A DNA stretch of 64,000 nt from Aspidapion aeneum (lineage: Eukaryota > Arthropoda > Insecta > Coleoptera > Brentidae): positions 8,146,372 through 8,210,371 of the forward strand of contig OY755042.1 of assembly GCA_963576565.1 (NCBI GenBank), read 5' to 3'. The position numbers and the translations under genes were made by a program. A model generated the notes under the pieces. The model was given only the letters and a program-made list of their open reading frames with translations, was not told the origin of the DNA and searched no databases. This document shows, in pieces, positions 1 to 11,574 of this stretch (within the stretch, counting starts at the first letter, position 1; each line of letters starts with the position of its first letter).

Positions 1-389
1 TAGAGTTTATGTGAAAATATGGCGTGTGTGATATCAAACGAAAGGTAGTTGAGTCTGCTGTTGAACAAAATACATTTTAATTTAGTTAAAAAAAAGGGTG
101 GGGGTATATTTTAAAAATTAGAGTCTAAGTGAAAATATGGCGTGTGTGATATCAAACGAAAGGTAATTGAGTCCGGAGTTTAACAAAATACATTTTAGTT
201 TTTGTTTTTTTAAGGGTGGGGGTAGATTTCAAAAATTTGAGTTTAAGTCAAAACATGGCTTGTGTGGTATCAAACAAAAGGTAATTTAGTCCGGAGTTGA
301 ATAAAATATATTTCAGTTTTTAGTTATATTAGCTCACACGTACACTATAACTATATTACCTAGTGTGAGCTTAGGGGCCCATATATTTT
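1..389 (+). repeat. AGCTCACAC hairpin-ended element, copy 1 (cut by window start)
   Basis: This is the right part of a repeat seen seven times here. It has diverged tandem units of about 90-110 bp built around TATCAAACGAAAGGTAATTG, separated by A-rich tracts and GGGTGGGGG, and ends in a hairpin (AGCTCACAC ... GTGTGAGCT) at 330-372. No coding capacity is seen. Confidence 0.8.
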
Positions 390-755
390 ATTATGGTAAC
401 CCTACTTTTTTGGGCTTCTATGAATATTAAATAATTTAATAGTTCATAAGAGAAATATATGTTAATAGTTCTAAAAGGTTCTTTGAAGCTATTCACAATT
501 TCATAACGCATTGTAATGCACCTGAGTCAATTTTTGGTCAAATTATTTATTAAGCAGAAAGAAGGAATCTAGTCTACAAGTTATTAATTTTCAAAAATGA
601 CAAATGTGGTCTTTCTTAGCCCTGACATTTCATTAAATTATTATTCACAGTCTTGGACATATGGAGGTAAAAGTGGCTGTGTAATATTATTATAGAACTA
701 CAAGCTAACTTTCGGTATACAGGTAAAAACTTTTATTTTTTATTTTGTAAAAAAA
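390..755. other. Spacer with nothing recognised
   Basis: AT-rich sequence between two inverted AGCTCACAC elements. No open frame, RNA or further repeat recognised. Confidence 0.5.
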
Positions 756-1222
756 TACTCTGCCAATCTATGGGCACCTAAGCTCACACTGGATACTATA
801 GTTATAGTGTATCTACGTGAAAGCTAATATAACTAAAAACTGAAGTATATTTTATTAAACTCCAGACTCAATTACCTTTCGTTTGATACCACACAAGCCA
901 TGTTTTGACTTAAACTCTAATTTTTCAAATCTACCGCCACCATTTTTTTTAAATATACTAAAATGTATTTTGTTTAACTCCAGACTCAATTACCTTTCGT
1001 TTGATATCACACACGCCATATTTTTACATAAACTCTAATTTTTAAAATCTACCCCCACCCTTTTATTTGGCTTGTGTTCGGTGGATTTTGCTCATTTTTA
1101 AATGGGACCATCTCGACCCAAAACCCAGCCTGGGTACCAAATTTCATTAAAATTAGGCAAGTCGTTTTTGAGTTATGCGCGTTGGTCGTTACAGACAGAC
1201 ATACAGACACACAGCCATAGGT

Positions 1223-1256
<34 letters not shown>

Positions 1257-1397
1257 GGCGCAACAAAAAAGTTTCAAAATCATCTGAAACGCAAAGATAT
1301 ATAAAAAATTTTGAAATCGGAGCAACTTTTTTTTTCTCGAAAAAATTAGGATCACCATAGCTCACACTACTATAGTATAGTAGTAGTGTGAGCTAAA
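756..1397 (-). repeat. AGCTCACAC hairpin-ended element, copy 2
   Basis: Opposite orientation to copy 1. It has an outer block TACTCTGCCAATCTATGGG, a hairpin at about 781-825, CTTTCGTTTGAT units, a conserved module ending in a (GACA)n run at 1192-1255, then a second hairpin AGCTCACACTACTATAGTAT ... GTGTGAGCT at 1360-1394. Confidence 0.85.
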
Positions 1398-2246
1398 ATT
1401 ATATTTATTTTTAGGAGTCGCGGAAATTTGATCGATTTTTTTTTGTTCAAACGGAAAATTGTTCGAAAGCCATTTTCGCGGAACAGAAAATTAATTGCAA
1501 TATTTTCTTCAAAAGAAAATTTTTTCGAAAACATTTTCTTCGAACGGAAATTTGTTTGAAACATTTTATTCCTACATCTTTTTTATAATTCTTCCTTTAA
1601 AGATGTCCCGGGCATTTCCTTTTTCATTTGTAAAAAAATTCGGCGATAGAGGATACTGCAATGAAACTGAACCTAAAAAATGACGAAATTTTTGCTACCG
1701 AATCCCTCTTCAAACTTAAGTATACTTTTTAAGTGATAAAAAAAATATATTTTAAAATTTTACGGTATTAAGTAATACTACAGGGACTACCTCCATCCCT
1801 CTGTAAAGCTAGATTTCTCTTCGATTGAGCGTCTCTCCCCCCCCTCACCCTTCAAGCTTGACCTAATTTGTAAATAGCTACTTTACGAGGATGTCCAAAA
1901 AATTAGGAAATTAAATAAAATATCTTCAAGTCTTACGATACTTTTTGTGCAGTGTGTAAAAAATAAAAGCAAATGACCCATATAACCATAGTTTATTTTT
2001 TAGACCTAAATGTGTAGGTATGCGGTTTATAAATCCGTAAAAATAGTTTTGTTAAATTTCTCACCATATGTTTCGTTATGACAAAATTATTATAACACCC
2101 TCGTAGTTTATAAGCCTCAGCAGATGTATTCGTGAGTGATTTATACATAAAAAATTATTCTTATAACTTAAATTATTAGAAAAAATATTATCATAACCCC
2201 ACGACAGCAAAATGATACGACTAGCCCTTCAAAAGGTAATAATATA
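1398..2246. other. AT-rich spacer, nothing recognised
   Basis: Contains runs of TTTTCGAA-like sequence at 1440-1560 and short open frames with no recognisable protein. Confidence 0.5.
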
Positions 2247-2945
2247 TTTTAGCTCACACAAATACTATACTATAGTAGTGTGAGCTATGGTGATCCTAAT
2301 TTTTTCGAGAAAAAAAAGTTGCTCCGATTTCAAAAATTTTTATATATCTTTGCGTTTCAGATGATTTTGAAACTTTTTTGTCGCGCCGTCTGTCTGTCTG
2401 TCTGTCTGTCTGTAACGACCAACACGCATAACTCAAAAACCGCTTGCCCGATTTTAATAAAATTTGGTACCTAGGTTGGGTCTTGGGTCGAGATGGTCCC
2501 ATTTAAAAATGAACAAAATCCACTGAACACAAGCCAAATAAAAGGGTGGGGGTAGATTTCAAAAATTAGAGTTTATGTGAAAATATGGCGTGTGTGATAT
2601 CAAACGAAAGGCAATTGAGTCTGGAGTTAAACAAAATAAATTTTGGTTTAAAAAAAGGGGTGGGGGTAGATTTTAAAAATTAGAGTTTAATGAAAATATG
2701 GCGTGTGTGATATCAAACGAAAGGTAATTGAGTCTGGAGATAAAAAAAATATATTTTAGTTTTAAAAAAAGGGTGGGGGTAGATTTCAAAAATTCGAGTT
2801 TAAGTCAAAACATGGCTTGTGTGGTATCAAACGAAAGGTAATTGAGTCTGGAGTTGAATAAAATATATTTCAGTTTTTAGTTGTATTAGCTCACACGTAC
2901 TCTATAACTATTGTACCTAGTCTGAGCTTAGGTGCCCATATATTG
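2247..2945 (+). repeat. AGCTCACAC hairpin-ended element, copy 3
   Basis: A complete copy with hairpins at about 2251-2286 and 2889-2928, a (TCTG)n run at 2388-2412 and three internal AAACGAAAGG units. Same order of parts as the other copies. Confidence 0.85.
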
Positions 2946-2989
2946 TTAGTATGTTCTAGGATACTAATAAATTTGTATTAAACTTTTTT

Positions 2990-3190
2990 TATATCCTGTT
3001 CGAGCCGGAATGTGTTTTTTTTTTATTACAAAAACGGTTTAGCGGTTTAGGAGCTATCGTAACACGGAGAGACAGACGTCCTGACGCGATCGCCATATAA
3101 TTTAAGTAAAAAAACACTCAAATCTGATTTTTTTTGCCGAAAACTAGATTGCTCTGCGGGCTAGAGGGCTAGAAAGTTGAAAATTACTAG
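2990..3190 (+). repeat. Dispersed repeat fragment, shared with 34430-34640
   Basis: Both places carry GGTTTAGCGGTTTAGGAGCT followed by ATCGT, GACAGACGTC and a TTTTTTGCCGAAAAC-like stretch. It looks like the 3' part of a retroposon, family unknown. Confidence 0.45.
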
Positions 3191-3309
3191 AAAATAGATA
3201 CATACAAGCTGGACTTTTCCACAAGGCTAATAAAAGAATTAAACAGATGGTCGATCACCAAATTAAGTTAAGAATTGACTATATTGCTGCAGGTTCTATA
3301 AGCTCTTAG

Positions 3310-4079
3310 TTTTTTTGTTCTCTTAATAAAATTGATCGTGTGAAATTGTTGGTAAAGCTTGAGAGTGTGGGTATTAAAGGGAGAGTTTTGAATTCGTTCA
3401 GAAGTTATTTGTATGATAGAAAACAGCAAGTTAGAATAAATGGAAGATTGACTAAAAGCTTGAGGAGTGAATGTGGTGTACCTCAAGAAAGTGTGTTGGG
3501 ACCTCTCTTATTTTTATTATACATCAATGATATTGTCAATATTACCAATGATAGTGATGATATTGAATTACATTTGCTTGCTGATGACACGTTGGCATAT
3601 GGTTCATCAGATAACATTGAAACACTTTTACAACATATGAATCGGACAATGCAAAAAATAGAAACATATTGTCGTAACAACATCCTATGTATCAATAAAG
3701 CTAAGACTAAATACATGATAATCGCAAAAGAGAATGTTAAGAAAAATGTAATTTCTTTAAATTATAGCCTTTATATGGGTACTGATATATTGGAATGTGT
3801 AACGAAGATGCGATACCTTGGTGTAATTATTGATGAAAAACTTACTTTTAAAGAGCACTGTAACTCAATAATGTCCAAAATAAGTTATAGTGTTAATCAT
3901 CTGGCTAGGTGTGCTGACGGATTGTCGATCTGGTCGAGGTTGGTGGTCTATAATACCATTGTTCTACCTCATTATAATTACTGTGCAACCATTTTGTACT
4001 TACTGCAGCAGAATGAAATTAACCGCCTTCAAAAAATGCAGAATAGGGCAATGAGAATTATTTTGCAGCGTAATAATCG
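3310..4079 (+). pseudogene. Non-LTR retrotransposon reverse transcriptase, interrupted (N-terminal piece)
   Basis: An open frame without its natural start. Visible RT blocks in order: KIDRVKLLVKLESVGIKG (motif A region), SECGVPQESVLGPLLF (usually GVPQGSVLGP), LLADDTLAY (catalytic xADD box, Leu instead of the usual Tyr/Phe), and GVIIDEKLTF (motif D/E region). The order and spacing fit Jockey/CR1-type elements. The 5' half of the element is missing. The frame breaks off at RNNRCTH, where a minisatellite is inserted, and resumes at 5226. Substitutions in two conserved boxes suggest it is dead. Confidence 0.85.
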
Positions 4080-5225
4080 GTGTACACATTTCTCACAATC
4101 TGTTCACAATCCTTCACAATCTTTACACAATCCCTCCCAATCACCCACAATCTGTTACAATCTCTCACAATCCTTCACAATCTCTCACAATCTTACCACA
4201 ATCCTTCACAATCTTACCACAATCCCTCACAATCTCTCACAATCTTTACACAATCCCTCACAATTTTAGCAAAAGATTGTGGAAAATATTGTGGATTTTC
4301 GCAATCGGCGTACACATTTTGGGGCTCCCTCACAATCTTAGCAGAAGATTGTGGATTTTCGCAATCGGCGCACACATTTTGGGGTCAGCTGGTCACCCCT
4401 CGGTTATTAAGCAGCAGGTCCGGGAACGGTAAATGAAGAGGGCGGCAAAGGAAACTATAGACATGATAGATGACCTTTTTTTTTTTTTTGGTCGCAAGAA
4501 TTTTAGATGGGACGGTGCCCACCCCGCCCCTTCAGGCGCGCTACGCCGCTGCACAGTCCTCCACCATCTGTCACATTCTCTCACAATCCTTCACAATCTT
4601 ACCACAATCCTTCACAATCTTACCACAATCCTTCACAATCCCTCACAATCTTTCACAATCCCTCACAATCTTTCACAATCTTGCCACAATCCCCCACAAT
4701 CTTTCACAATCCCTCACAATCTTGCCACAATCCCTCACAATCTTTCGCAATCCCTCACAATCTTAGCAAAAGATTGTGAGGGATTGTGAAAGATTAGCGT
4801 AATAATCGGTGTACACATTTCTCACAATCTGTTCACAATCCTTCACAATCTTTACACAATCCCTCCCAATCACCCACAATGTGTTACAATCTCTCACAAT
4901 CCTTCACAATCTCTCACAATCTCTCACAATCCGTCACAATCTTACCACAATCCTTCACAATCTTACCACAATCCCTCACAATCTCTCACAATCTTTACAC
5001 AATCCCTCACAATCTTAGCAAAAGATTGTGGAAAAGATTGTGGATTTTCAATCTTGCCACAATCCCTCACAATCTTTCACAATCCCTCACAATCTTGCCA
5101 CAATCCCTCACAATCTTTCACAATCCCTCACAATCTTGCCACAATCCCTCACAATCTTTCACAATCCCTCACAATCTTAGCAAAAGATTGTGGATTTTCA
5201 CAATCGGTGTACACATTTTGGGTTA
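4080..5225 (+). repeat. ACAATC minisatellite inserted in the retrotransposon
   Basis: Dense tandem array of 10-12 bp units (TCACAATCCC, TCACAATCTT and variants). A segment starting AATAATCGGTGTACACATTT at about 4072 recurs at about 4801, so roughly 730 bp is itself duplicated. RT sequence flanks both sides and GGTGTACACATTT occurs at both ends. Open frames here are repeat artefacts (runs of SQSFTI, HNLSQS). Confidence 0.9.
4393..4556. repeat. Fragment related to the poly-C hAT-type MITE at 21169-21587
   Basis: Breaks the minisatellite. Shares GGCAAAGGAAACTA, GACCTTTTTTTTTT, GTCGCAAGA and the terminal GCTACGCCGCTG with the element at 21 kb. Confidence 0.6.
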
Positions 5226-5974
5226 GCTGTTCACCCATCAGAGAAATGCTAAGGCAGTTACAGTGGTTGCCGGTGGCGGAGTATTTTAGATATAATGTAT
5301 TGGTCTTCATTTTTAAGATTAAAATAGGTAATGCTCCCTCTTACCTCTGCAGAAAAATAACATTAAATAATCAAGTGCATTCACATTACACGCGCCAACA
5401 AAATGATTTTTACATCCCACATAGAAATAAAAAATCAGCAACAAATTCAGTTTTCTTTAAGGGCCTTGATGAATTTAATAAACTTCCATCTGAAATAAAA
5501 GCTGTTCCAACAGTGAAAAATTTAAAGAAAATACTAAAAATTTATCTTCTAAAAAAATTGAATATTCTTAATGAAGATATTCCGTAAACCTGTTCTTTCT
5601 TTTTTGTTTCTTTTTCCTTTTCTGGTCCGTTTTCACTGTTTGTTCTTGTAATGATATTTACTATTTTATATGTTATTGATAAGTGTTTTAATATTTTAGT
5701 TAGTGATCTCGCGTTAATATTTTTATGATTTTTTATAGCTGGCTATTATTTCCTATTTTATCGGTTTTATCAGTTTTAACCTAAATAATGTTTTTTAAGT
5801 TAAGAACATTTAATTAGTGATTTTGTCTTATTGGTGATTTGATGTTTTTATTTTGTTTATATGATTTCCTTTATAATCAGTAGTTTCCTTTATAATGACG
5901 TTTTTTTTATCAAGATTAAGCATATAATATTTACATTTCTGTTTTTATAACTAGCGTTTTTTGCTAAATAAATC

Positions 5975-5975
<1 letters not shown>
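5226..5975 (+). pseudogene. Non-LTR retrotransposon reverse transcriptase, C-terminal piece and 3' end
   Basis: The frame to 5587 reads SPIREMLRQLQWLPVAEYFR, then YNVLVFIFKI, FFKGLDEFNKLPSEI and a stop at 5585. This is the typical tail of Jockey/CR1-like RT proteins (L-x-WLPV and FN-x-LP blocks). It continues the frame cut at 4079. An AT-rich 3' untranslated part ends near GCTAAATAAA at about 5963, followed by an (AT)n run. A decayed relative lies at 50455-50900. Confidence 0.8.

Positions 5976-5977
<2 letters not shown>

Positions 5978-6018
<41 letters not shown>
5978..6018. repeat. (AT)n microsatellite
   Basis: About 20 AT dinucleotides between the retrotransposon 3' end and exon 10 of the chromodomain gene, 9 bp from the exon boundary. 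Confidence 0.95.
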
Positions 6019-6021
<3 letters not shown>

Positions 6022-6027
6022 GTTTAC

Positions 6028-6122
6028 CTGTCGAAATTCTCCCATTTGATCTGGTACTCCCAGGTCTTCCTTCTCGGATTGAAACGCTTGGCCAAGATCT
6101 TCTCTACTCCGTACTCATTTCT
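6028..6122 (-). CDS. Exon 10 of chromodomain gene: N-terminal part of the chromodomain (residues 516-546)
   Basis: The acceptor TTCTTCACAG|AGAAAT is at 6123/6122 and the donor GACAG|GTAAAC at 6028/6027, ending in phase 2. The product RNEYGVEKILAKRFNPRRKT continues WEYQIKWENFD. This matches the chromodomain pattern EYxVEKIL-x-KR ... YxIKWxxF. The three expected methyl-lysine cage positions are Tyr, Trp and Phe, so binding looks competent. The C-terminal helix of the domain (usually xWEPxxNL) must lie in an exon beyond the left edge. I found no candidate for it in 1-6000. Confidence 0.85.
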
Positions 6123-6320
6123 CTGTGAAGAATTTTTTGTGGTTCTTATTGCTATGTTTGAATTAGTCGGCCGGCTCGTCTGAAATCACCTCACGAGACG
6201 TTAAGAATAGTGGAAAATGACAGCCAAGAACATAATTGAAAAAAATATTAAAATGGGGTTCTACCTTTGACGAAGGCAAATGGGGATTAGCTCAAAGATA
6301 CAAAGTTCTTAATCTAATCG

Positions 6321-8490
6321 TACTTCCACTACATTAATATAGTTCAGGCAAGATTCGGGAAAATCCACTTTCTAGAAGCATTTTATATTACTTTTTGGCA
6401 AATGGGCAATTCCCCCTATTTTGACCCCGCTGAATCCGAATATCCCTGTTGCCAACTCGAAATATTGACAGGGGCTGAGATATTCAAGATGGCGGCCAAA
6501 ATGGCGGCGGAATTTTAAATTGCCGCTGGAAAGCCCAAATTGTCACAGGTGTACATTCGAAATATATATTTGTATAATTAAAAAATAATAACATATTATT
6601 TTTTTAATGGCTCCAAAAACCCCCCCAGACACCCCAAAATCTGAAAGTTTGAGGTTTTTTCAAATTTTCTTAAAAACTAAGCTTCTAAGAGAAAAATGTA
6701 TAATATACTTTATTGTAGACAATAAAATTCCCTTTTCAACATGGTATAACTTAATAAAGTTAGACTAATAACAAGCTCTCCAGCGGCGTCCGTTAATTGA
6801 AGTAATTAAAAACAGTTGAAAAAATACCTATGTTTTTTCCAAGATTTATATAATTTTTTTAAAAACTAATATCTACAGAAAACCATGTACTACATTTTGG
6901 TATACTCAATAAAATTTCCTTCAAAATGACGTATAACATGATTAAATAGGTTTTATAAATAAAACTTCAGGGGCATCCGTAAATTAAATTATTTTGAAAA
7001 AACAGAAAAAAAAAACAGTTTTGTTACACGTTTTAACTAATTTTCTCAAAAACTAAGCTTATCATGAAAAAACTTGTTCTACACTTTTTTGTAGACAGGG
7101 AAATTCCCTTTTTAAAAATGTGAAACTCGGTGGGGTTTGACTTATAGCAAACTCTCCAGCGACGTCCGTCAATGGGGGTGATTTCAACAAATCATTAAAA
7201 AAAACATGTTTTTCATACGTTTTATTCAATTTTCTTAAAAACCAAGCTCTTTATCAAAAAATATGTTCTATACTTCGTCATAGCCAATAAAATTTCCTTT
7301 CAAACGATGTATAACAAAGTGAAAGTTATTTTATATTTACCGCTCCAGTGGTGTTCTTAATTTAAATAAATTATTTAAGATCAATCTAAACTAATCAATT
7401 TTGTTTCTTATTAGCTTTTCGGTGGATAATAAAGAGCGGCGGATAAAAGGTCGAAAGTACAAAAGGTCGAAAAAATAAGGTCAAAGGTATTAAAGGTCGA
7501 AAATACAAAAGGTCGAAAGTACAAAAGGTCGAAAGTACAAAAGATCAACAAACAAAAGGTCGAAAGTTCAAAAGGTCGAAAGTATGAGTACCTAATTATG
7601 ATTATACCCCCCCCCCCCCCAAACCGTTGCATAAGATTCGCCACTTTATTTTTAGTTCCATATGCTTAAAAAAATAATTAAAAACACCTGTGTCAAAGTT
7701 ACTACTGTTACTTTCTGCACAAAAATATTGCTTAGGGGGGGCCATGGCCCCTATGCCCCTTCCCCTTATAACCACCGGTGTTTTTTTGCTTTAAAGAACT
7801 TATTTAGATAAATCAAAATATCTAATCTAATCAAAAAACAGTTTATTTTAATTTGGAAACATTTTATTTTGTCTTATCCTCAATAAAGAATAAAGGCACA
7901 TTTTTTTCTGAACATCTTAGTTAGAAAAGATATTTAAATATGCAAAAGAAACTGATTATTTCAGTTTTTTTTTGAAAATAAGTTTATATTAGTACGCCCC
8001 TGAAGCCTTAAATATGACAACAACCCGACATTTTAATAAAGTTTTTAAAAGAAAATCTTATGTTCTACAATAAAGAATACTACATATTTTTTCCTAAAAA
8101 GTGTAGTTTTTGAGAAAATTTTGAAAAACCTATAATAAACATGTTACTTCTAAATAATTCCAATTTATGTACGCCACTGAAGAGCTACTTGCTGTTCCTA
8201 ACCTTATTGACCAAAACATAGTTGGAAAGGGAATTTTATTCTCCACAAAAAACTGTTCTTTGCAATTTTTGATAAAAAGGTTAGTTTTCGAGAAAATTGC
8301 ATAAAACTGAAAAAAAAACAGGTTTTTGGGGGTTTGGGGGGGATTTTCTCCGTCCCTGTCGATTTTTCGAGTTGGCAACGGGGTCAAATTAGGGGGAAAT
8401 GGTCTGTTGTCAAAAAGTAATATGATTTGCTTCTAGACCAAAAACCGAAAGCCTTTTAAAATAATATGCTCTGACTAATAGTGGAAGGCC
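6321..8490. mobile_element. Fold-back element, about 2.2 kb, copy 1
   Basis: The outer arms are inverted: TTCTAGAAGCATTTTATATT, then TTGCCAACTCGAAA on the left (6371-6464), matched on the right by GAGTTGGCAACGGGGTCAAA and TAATATGATTTGCTTCTAG (8368-8434). The interior has imperfect units of about 150-200 bp, each with AAAACTAAGCTT, GTAGACAATAAAATTCCCTT and CTCCAGCGGCGTCCGT. No coding region. The right part of a second copy is at 52468-53460. Confidence 0.75.
7431..7584. repeat. AAAGGTCGAAAGTAC minisatellite
   Basis: About ten degenerate units of 13-16 bp inside the fold-back element, followed by a C11 run at about 7610. Confidence 0.9.
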
Positions 8491-8809
8491 CATTATTGTA
8501 TTATATTTGCTGCATAAAAAGCCAATTAATAAAATTTTGTTGACTATAATTTTTTTTAAACTTTTTTGTACAACCTACAGAAACCAAGTTATTTCAGAAA
8601 AAATTAATTTGTGCTCCATTTTTGCAGGATGGCGGCGCGAGCGGACATTTCTCGAGGTCGCAAACTCACTGGAATATTAGGAACCATCGATCCTGTAATC
8701 GTGCCAAGTTACAAAACTCCGACATTTTGCATTAAAACTGAATTTTTATGTTTCTATGTTTCTAATGACTGGAATATTATCTATATATCTCTATCTTTTG
8801 GGTTTTATA

Positions 8810-10674
8810 CCCAAGTAACATTATTACCACTCAAGGTTTTATTAATTTGGTTCCTAGGTTATTTAGAGGGGGCTGTTGGGTTTTAGGATCAATTTGGCTA
8901 CATAAAGGTAATTTATATTGCCAATTACCTAAAGGGGTGTTATACAAACAAAAAGTGATTTATAAAGGGAGTATAATACAACTGATATTCCTTCTGTTCC
9001 TTTTAGATACTTTTGGTTTTATTGATGTCTGATTTATAAAGATTTTACCTAAAGTTTTTAAAAAGAAATAAATATAAACTTTGGTCATTTACTTTTTTTC
9101 TTTACTTTAGGTCATCACAAAAGTGTTTTATAATAGAGCTAAAAGGTTATCTTACATCCTTTTGTTTTAATAGTTACCAGTAGTTTAAAAGTAAATATGA
9201 TTAGATAGGCGGCCATATAGAACCTAGTTTCTTTAAGGTTTTTAAGAGTGGTAAATATAAACTTTAGATTTTTGGTTTTTGCCTTACTTTTAGGCATTTT
9301 AAAAAGGTTTTATAGGAAGGCTTAAAGGTAAACTTAATTATTTTGTATTTATAGTTACCCATAGCTGTATATTAAATAATATTTAAATAGGCGGCCATAT
9401 AAAACCTTGTTACCTTAAGGGTTCTAACAGAAGTAAGTAAATACTTTCGTGTTTTATTTTTTTAGGTATTTCTTGTAAAAATAATAGATATACCTAGGTA
9501 CAGATTGGTACCTACCTATTGCAAGATTGATTATTTAAAGCCCAATAATTAATAATTGTTGAGTTTCCGTCCTCCTGGGTAGGACACCCAGGCCTAGATA
9601 AGGCCTATTTAGACGACCAATATAAGAGGTTGCCCTCCAATCTGCAGGCACAACGAATATCATTGCACTGGCCCTCTCGATTGTGTCGAAATTGCACGAT
9701 AAAAAACATTTAAGTGTTGAATTATACGCTTTTAAACACTTTAAAAACAAATACATAAAATTTAAAAGAGATGTTGTCTATGTTTACTTTGTTCTTTTTT
9801 GTTGGTTTCATATGGGCACTCAAAAATCCTTGTTGCGATACAGTAACAAATAAAACCAAGTGACCACTATAAAACCATAATGGCGTATATAAATTTATTT
9901 AAAAATATTGTAATGAGAAAATATTTATCTAGTCGTTTTAGCAGTGTTTTTTAACAATAATTTTCCTTTAATTTTGATTTATGTAAACGAAACAGACTTT
10001 TTTAATGGTGAATAGTGTAAATTATTTTTTTTTTAATTTTAAATATTTGTTATTTTGTTATCAAAAAACTATTAAAAAGCATTCTTGAGCTGGCGCGCTT
10101 GTTTTGAGAGCTTTTCAGATACGATTTTATCAGAAAAATAAATCTGGCAGGCAATTTGATCATCAACAAAACGACAAACTCGGTATATTTTTATGTGATA
10201 AAATAATGTTGGGACTCTGACATTTTTGGCAATTTTATGACCTAAATTATTTTATATAGCCATTGTGAATCTAAAATATCGCCATAGCTTTTATAGGAAA
10301 AAACTTCTTTACTCTAAAGGTATTATGGTATTCAACAGAATCGCCAGGATATCAAATGACCAAATCTAGTTTTATAATAGGATAGAGGACGTTTCTGAGT
10401 TGCTTTTAGAACCTGGCATAATAGCTTTAGGCTCTAAAAGGTTCTATACTAGTGGAACCGCTAGAGGGCGAAGCTGGAGTTTATTTCTTATGGTTTTATA
10501 GTGAGTTTAATACATAGGTTGCCACCACCAATTGGGGAGTCCCATTTAGGAGGTCTAAGGGGTATATAAGGGTAATGGGAACGTACTAGCGACCAAACAT
10601 TGAAACTAATGGTTTTAAGGAAAGGCGCTGGCAACCTTTTAGCTTCTGCTATAAATAAAGAAATGTTACTTGGG
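8810..10674. mobile_element. CCCAAGTAACATT-ended DNA transposon, copy 1 (1865 bp)
   Basis: Terminal inverted repeats CCCAAGTAACATT ... AATGTTACTTGGG, flanked by TA on both sides, so a 2-bp target duplication. No open frame above about 90 codons, so it is probably non-autonomous. Nearly the same sequence recurs at 30451-32297 and 41426-43213. Internal marker: CCTCCTGGGTAGGACACCCA. Confidence 0.9.
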
Positions 10675-11029
10675 TAGTCAAAGATAGACATATTTATGGG
10701 TTATGTATTTGGATTACGGGAATATTAGCATAATGTACCAGGTGGGCCAAAAAAATGAACCGGTTCATTATAACTTTTGAACTATACAATCGACTTTACT
10801 GGGGCAAACTGCAGTTTGCAGAGAATTAATTAGAGTTCTAACTAAATATATTTTTTTGTCCGCCATCCAAGATGACGGACGAAATTAAAATGTACTCTTC
10901 AAAGATGCTCGCTTATTCTTGTGTTGCAAACATGTTTTAATTATATTTTTAAATTATTTAAAAAACTACATTCTTGCCACGCACAACAAGGTAAGAATCG
11001 GTTCAGTGATTAAAAAAAAAATATTTTTG

Positions 11030-11570
11030 AATCAAAGAAGTTTTGTGGCTAATCGGGCAAAAAGGAGTTTTTTGTTTCCCTCATATTTTTCAGTGGGTAG
11101 CCTGAAAGCTTAACCTCACGGGGGTCCAAGATCTAATGGACACCTAATAAGTGTTTACAGTTAACTGTTTCGTCCTTATGGGACTCCTCAGAGCACTGCT
11201 GGTCAATGTGACAAATCTTGCGAAGTTAATTAGACGGTTTTGTCTGAAATCAAATGTAAATAGTGAGAAAACTATCGCAAGAAGCGCCATCTACCGAGAT
11301 ACGAGACAATTATAGTCCGTGACCTACGACAGCTCTGCATTGCATTTTTACCCGTCATCAAGACAGTGAGCGTCAATCAACGGAATTTTTAAGCCAAATA
11401 ATACTAACAAACGTGGAATTTCGTGAGGTTAAGCTTTCAGGCTACCCACGGAAAAATATGAGGGAAACAAAAAACTCCTTTTTGCCCGATTAGCCACGAA
11501 ACTTGTTTGATTTTTAAATTCACGGGTACGAAATTCCACGTTTGTTAAAAATATTTTTGTTTCAACCATT
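11030..11570. repeat. Hammerhead-bearing repeat inserted in the left arm of the 5.9 kb element
   Basis: Shares almost its whole length with 45672-46682, including AGTTTTTTGTTTCCC, GTAGCCTGAAAGCTTAACCT and AACGTGGAATTTCGT. The ends are inverted: GTGGCTAATCGGGC at the left is matched by GCCCGATTAGCCAC at the right. Confidence 0.8.
11150..11197 (-). ncRNA. Hammerhead ribozyme, minimal type I (copy H1)
   Basis: Minus strand, in order: stem I strand AGUGCU; core CUGAGGA; stem II GUCC-CAUAA-GGAC; GAAA; stem III ACAG-UUAA-CUGU (A15.1 is the last A of GAAA); cleavage base A (GUA); stem I return AACACU. All conserved core bases are present. Stem I has one C-A mismatch at its second pair. Stem III is better paired than in H2 and H4. 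Confidence 0.85.
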
Positions 11571-11574
11571 GTTT

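Noticed and set aside
4080..5225. Several open frames of 69-118 codons with SQSFTI / HNLSQS repeats
   Set aside because: They are translations of the ACAATC minisatellite, open in several frames at once.
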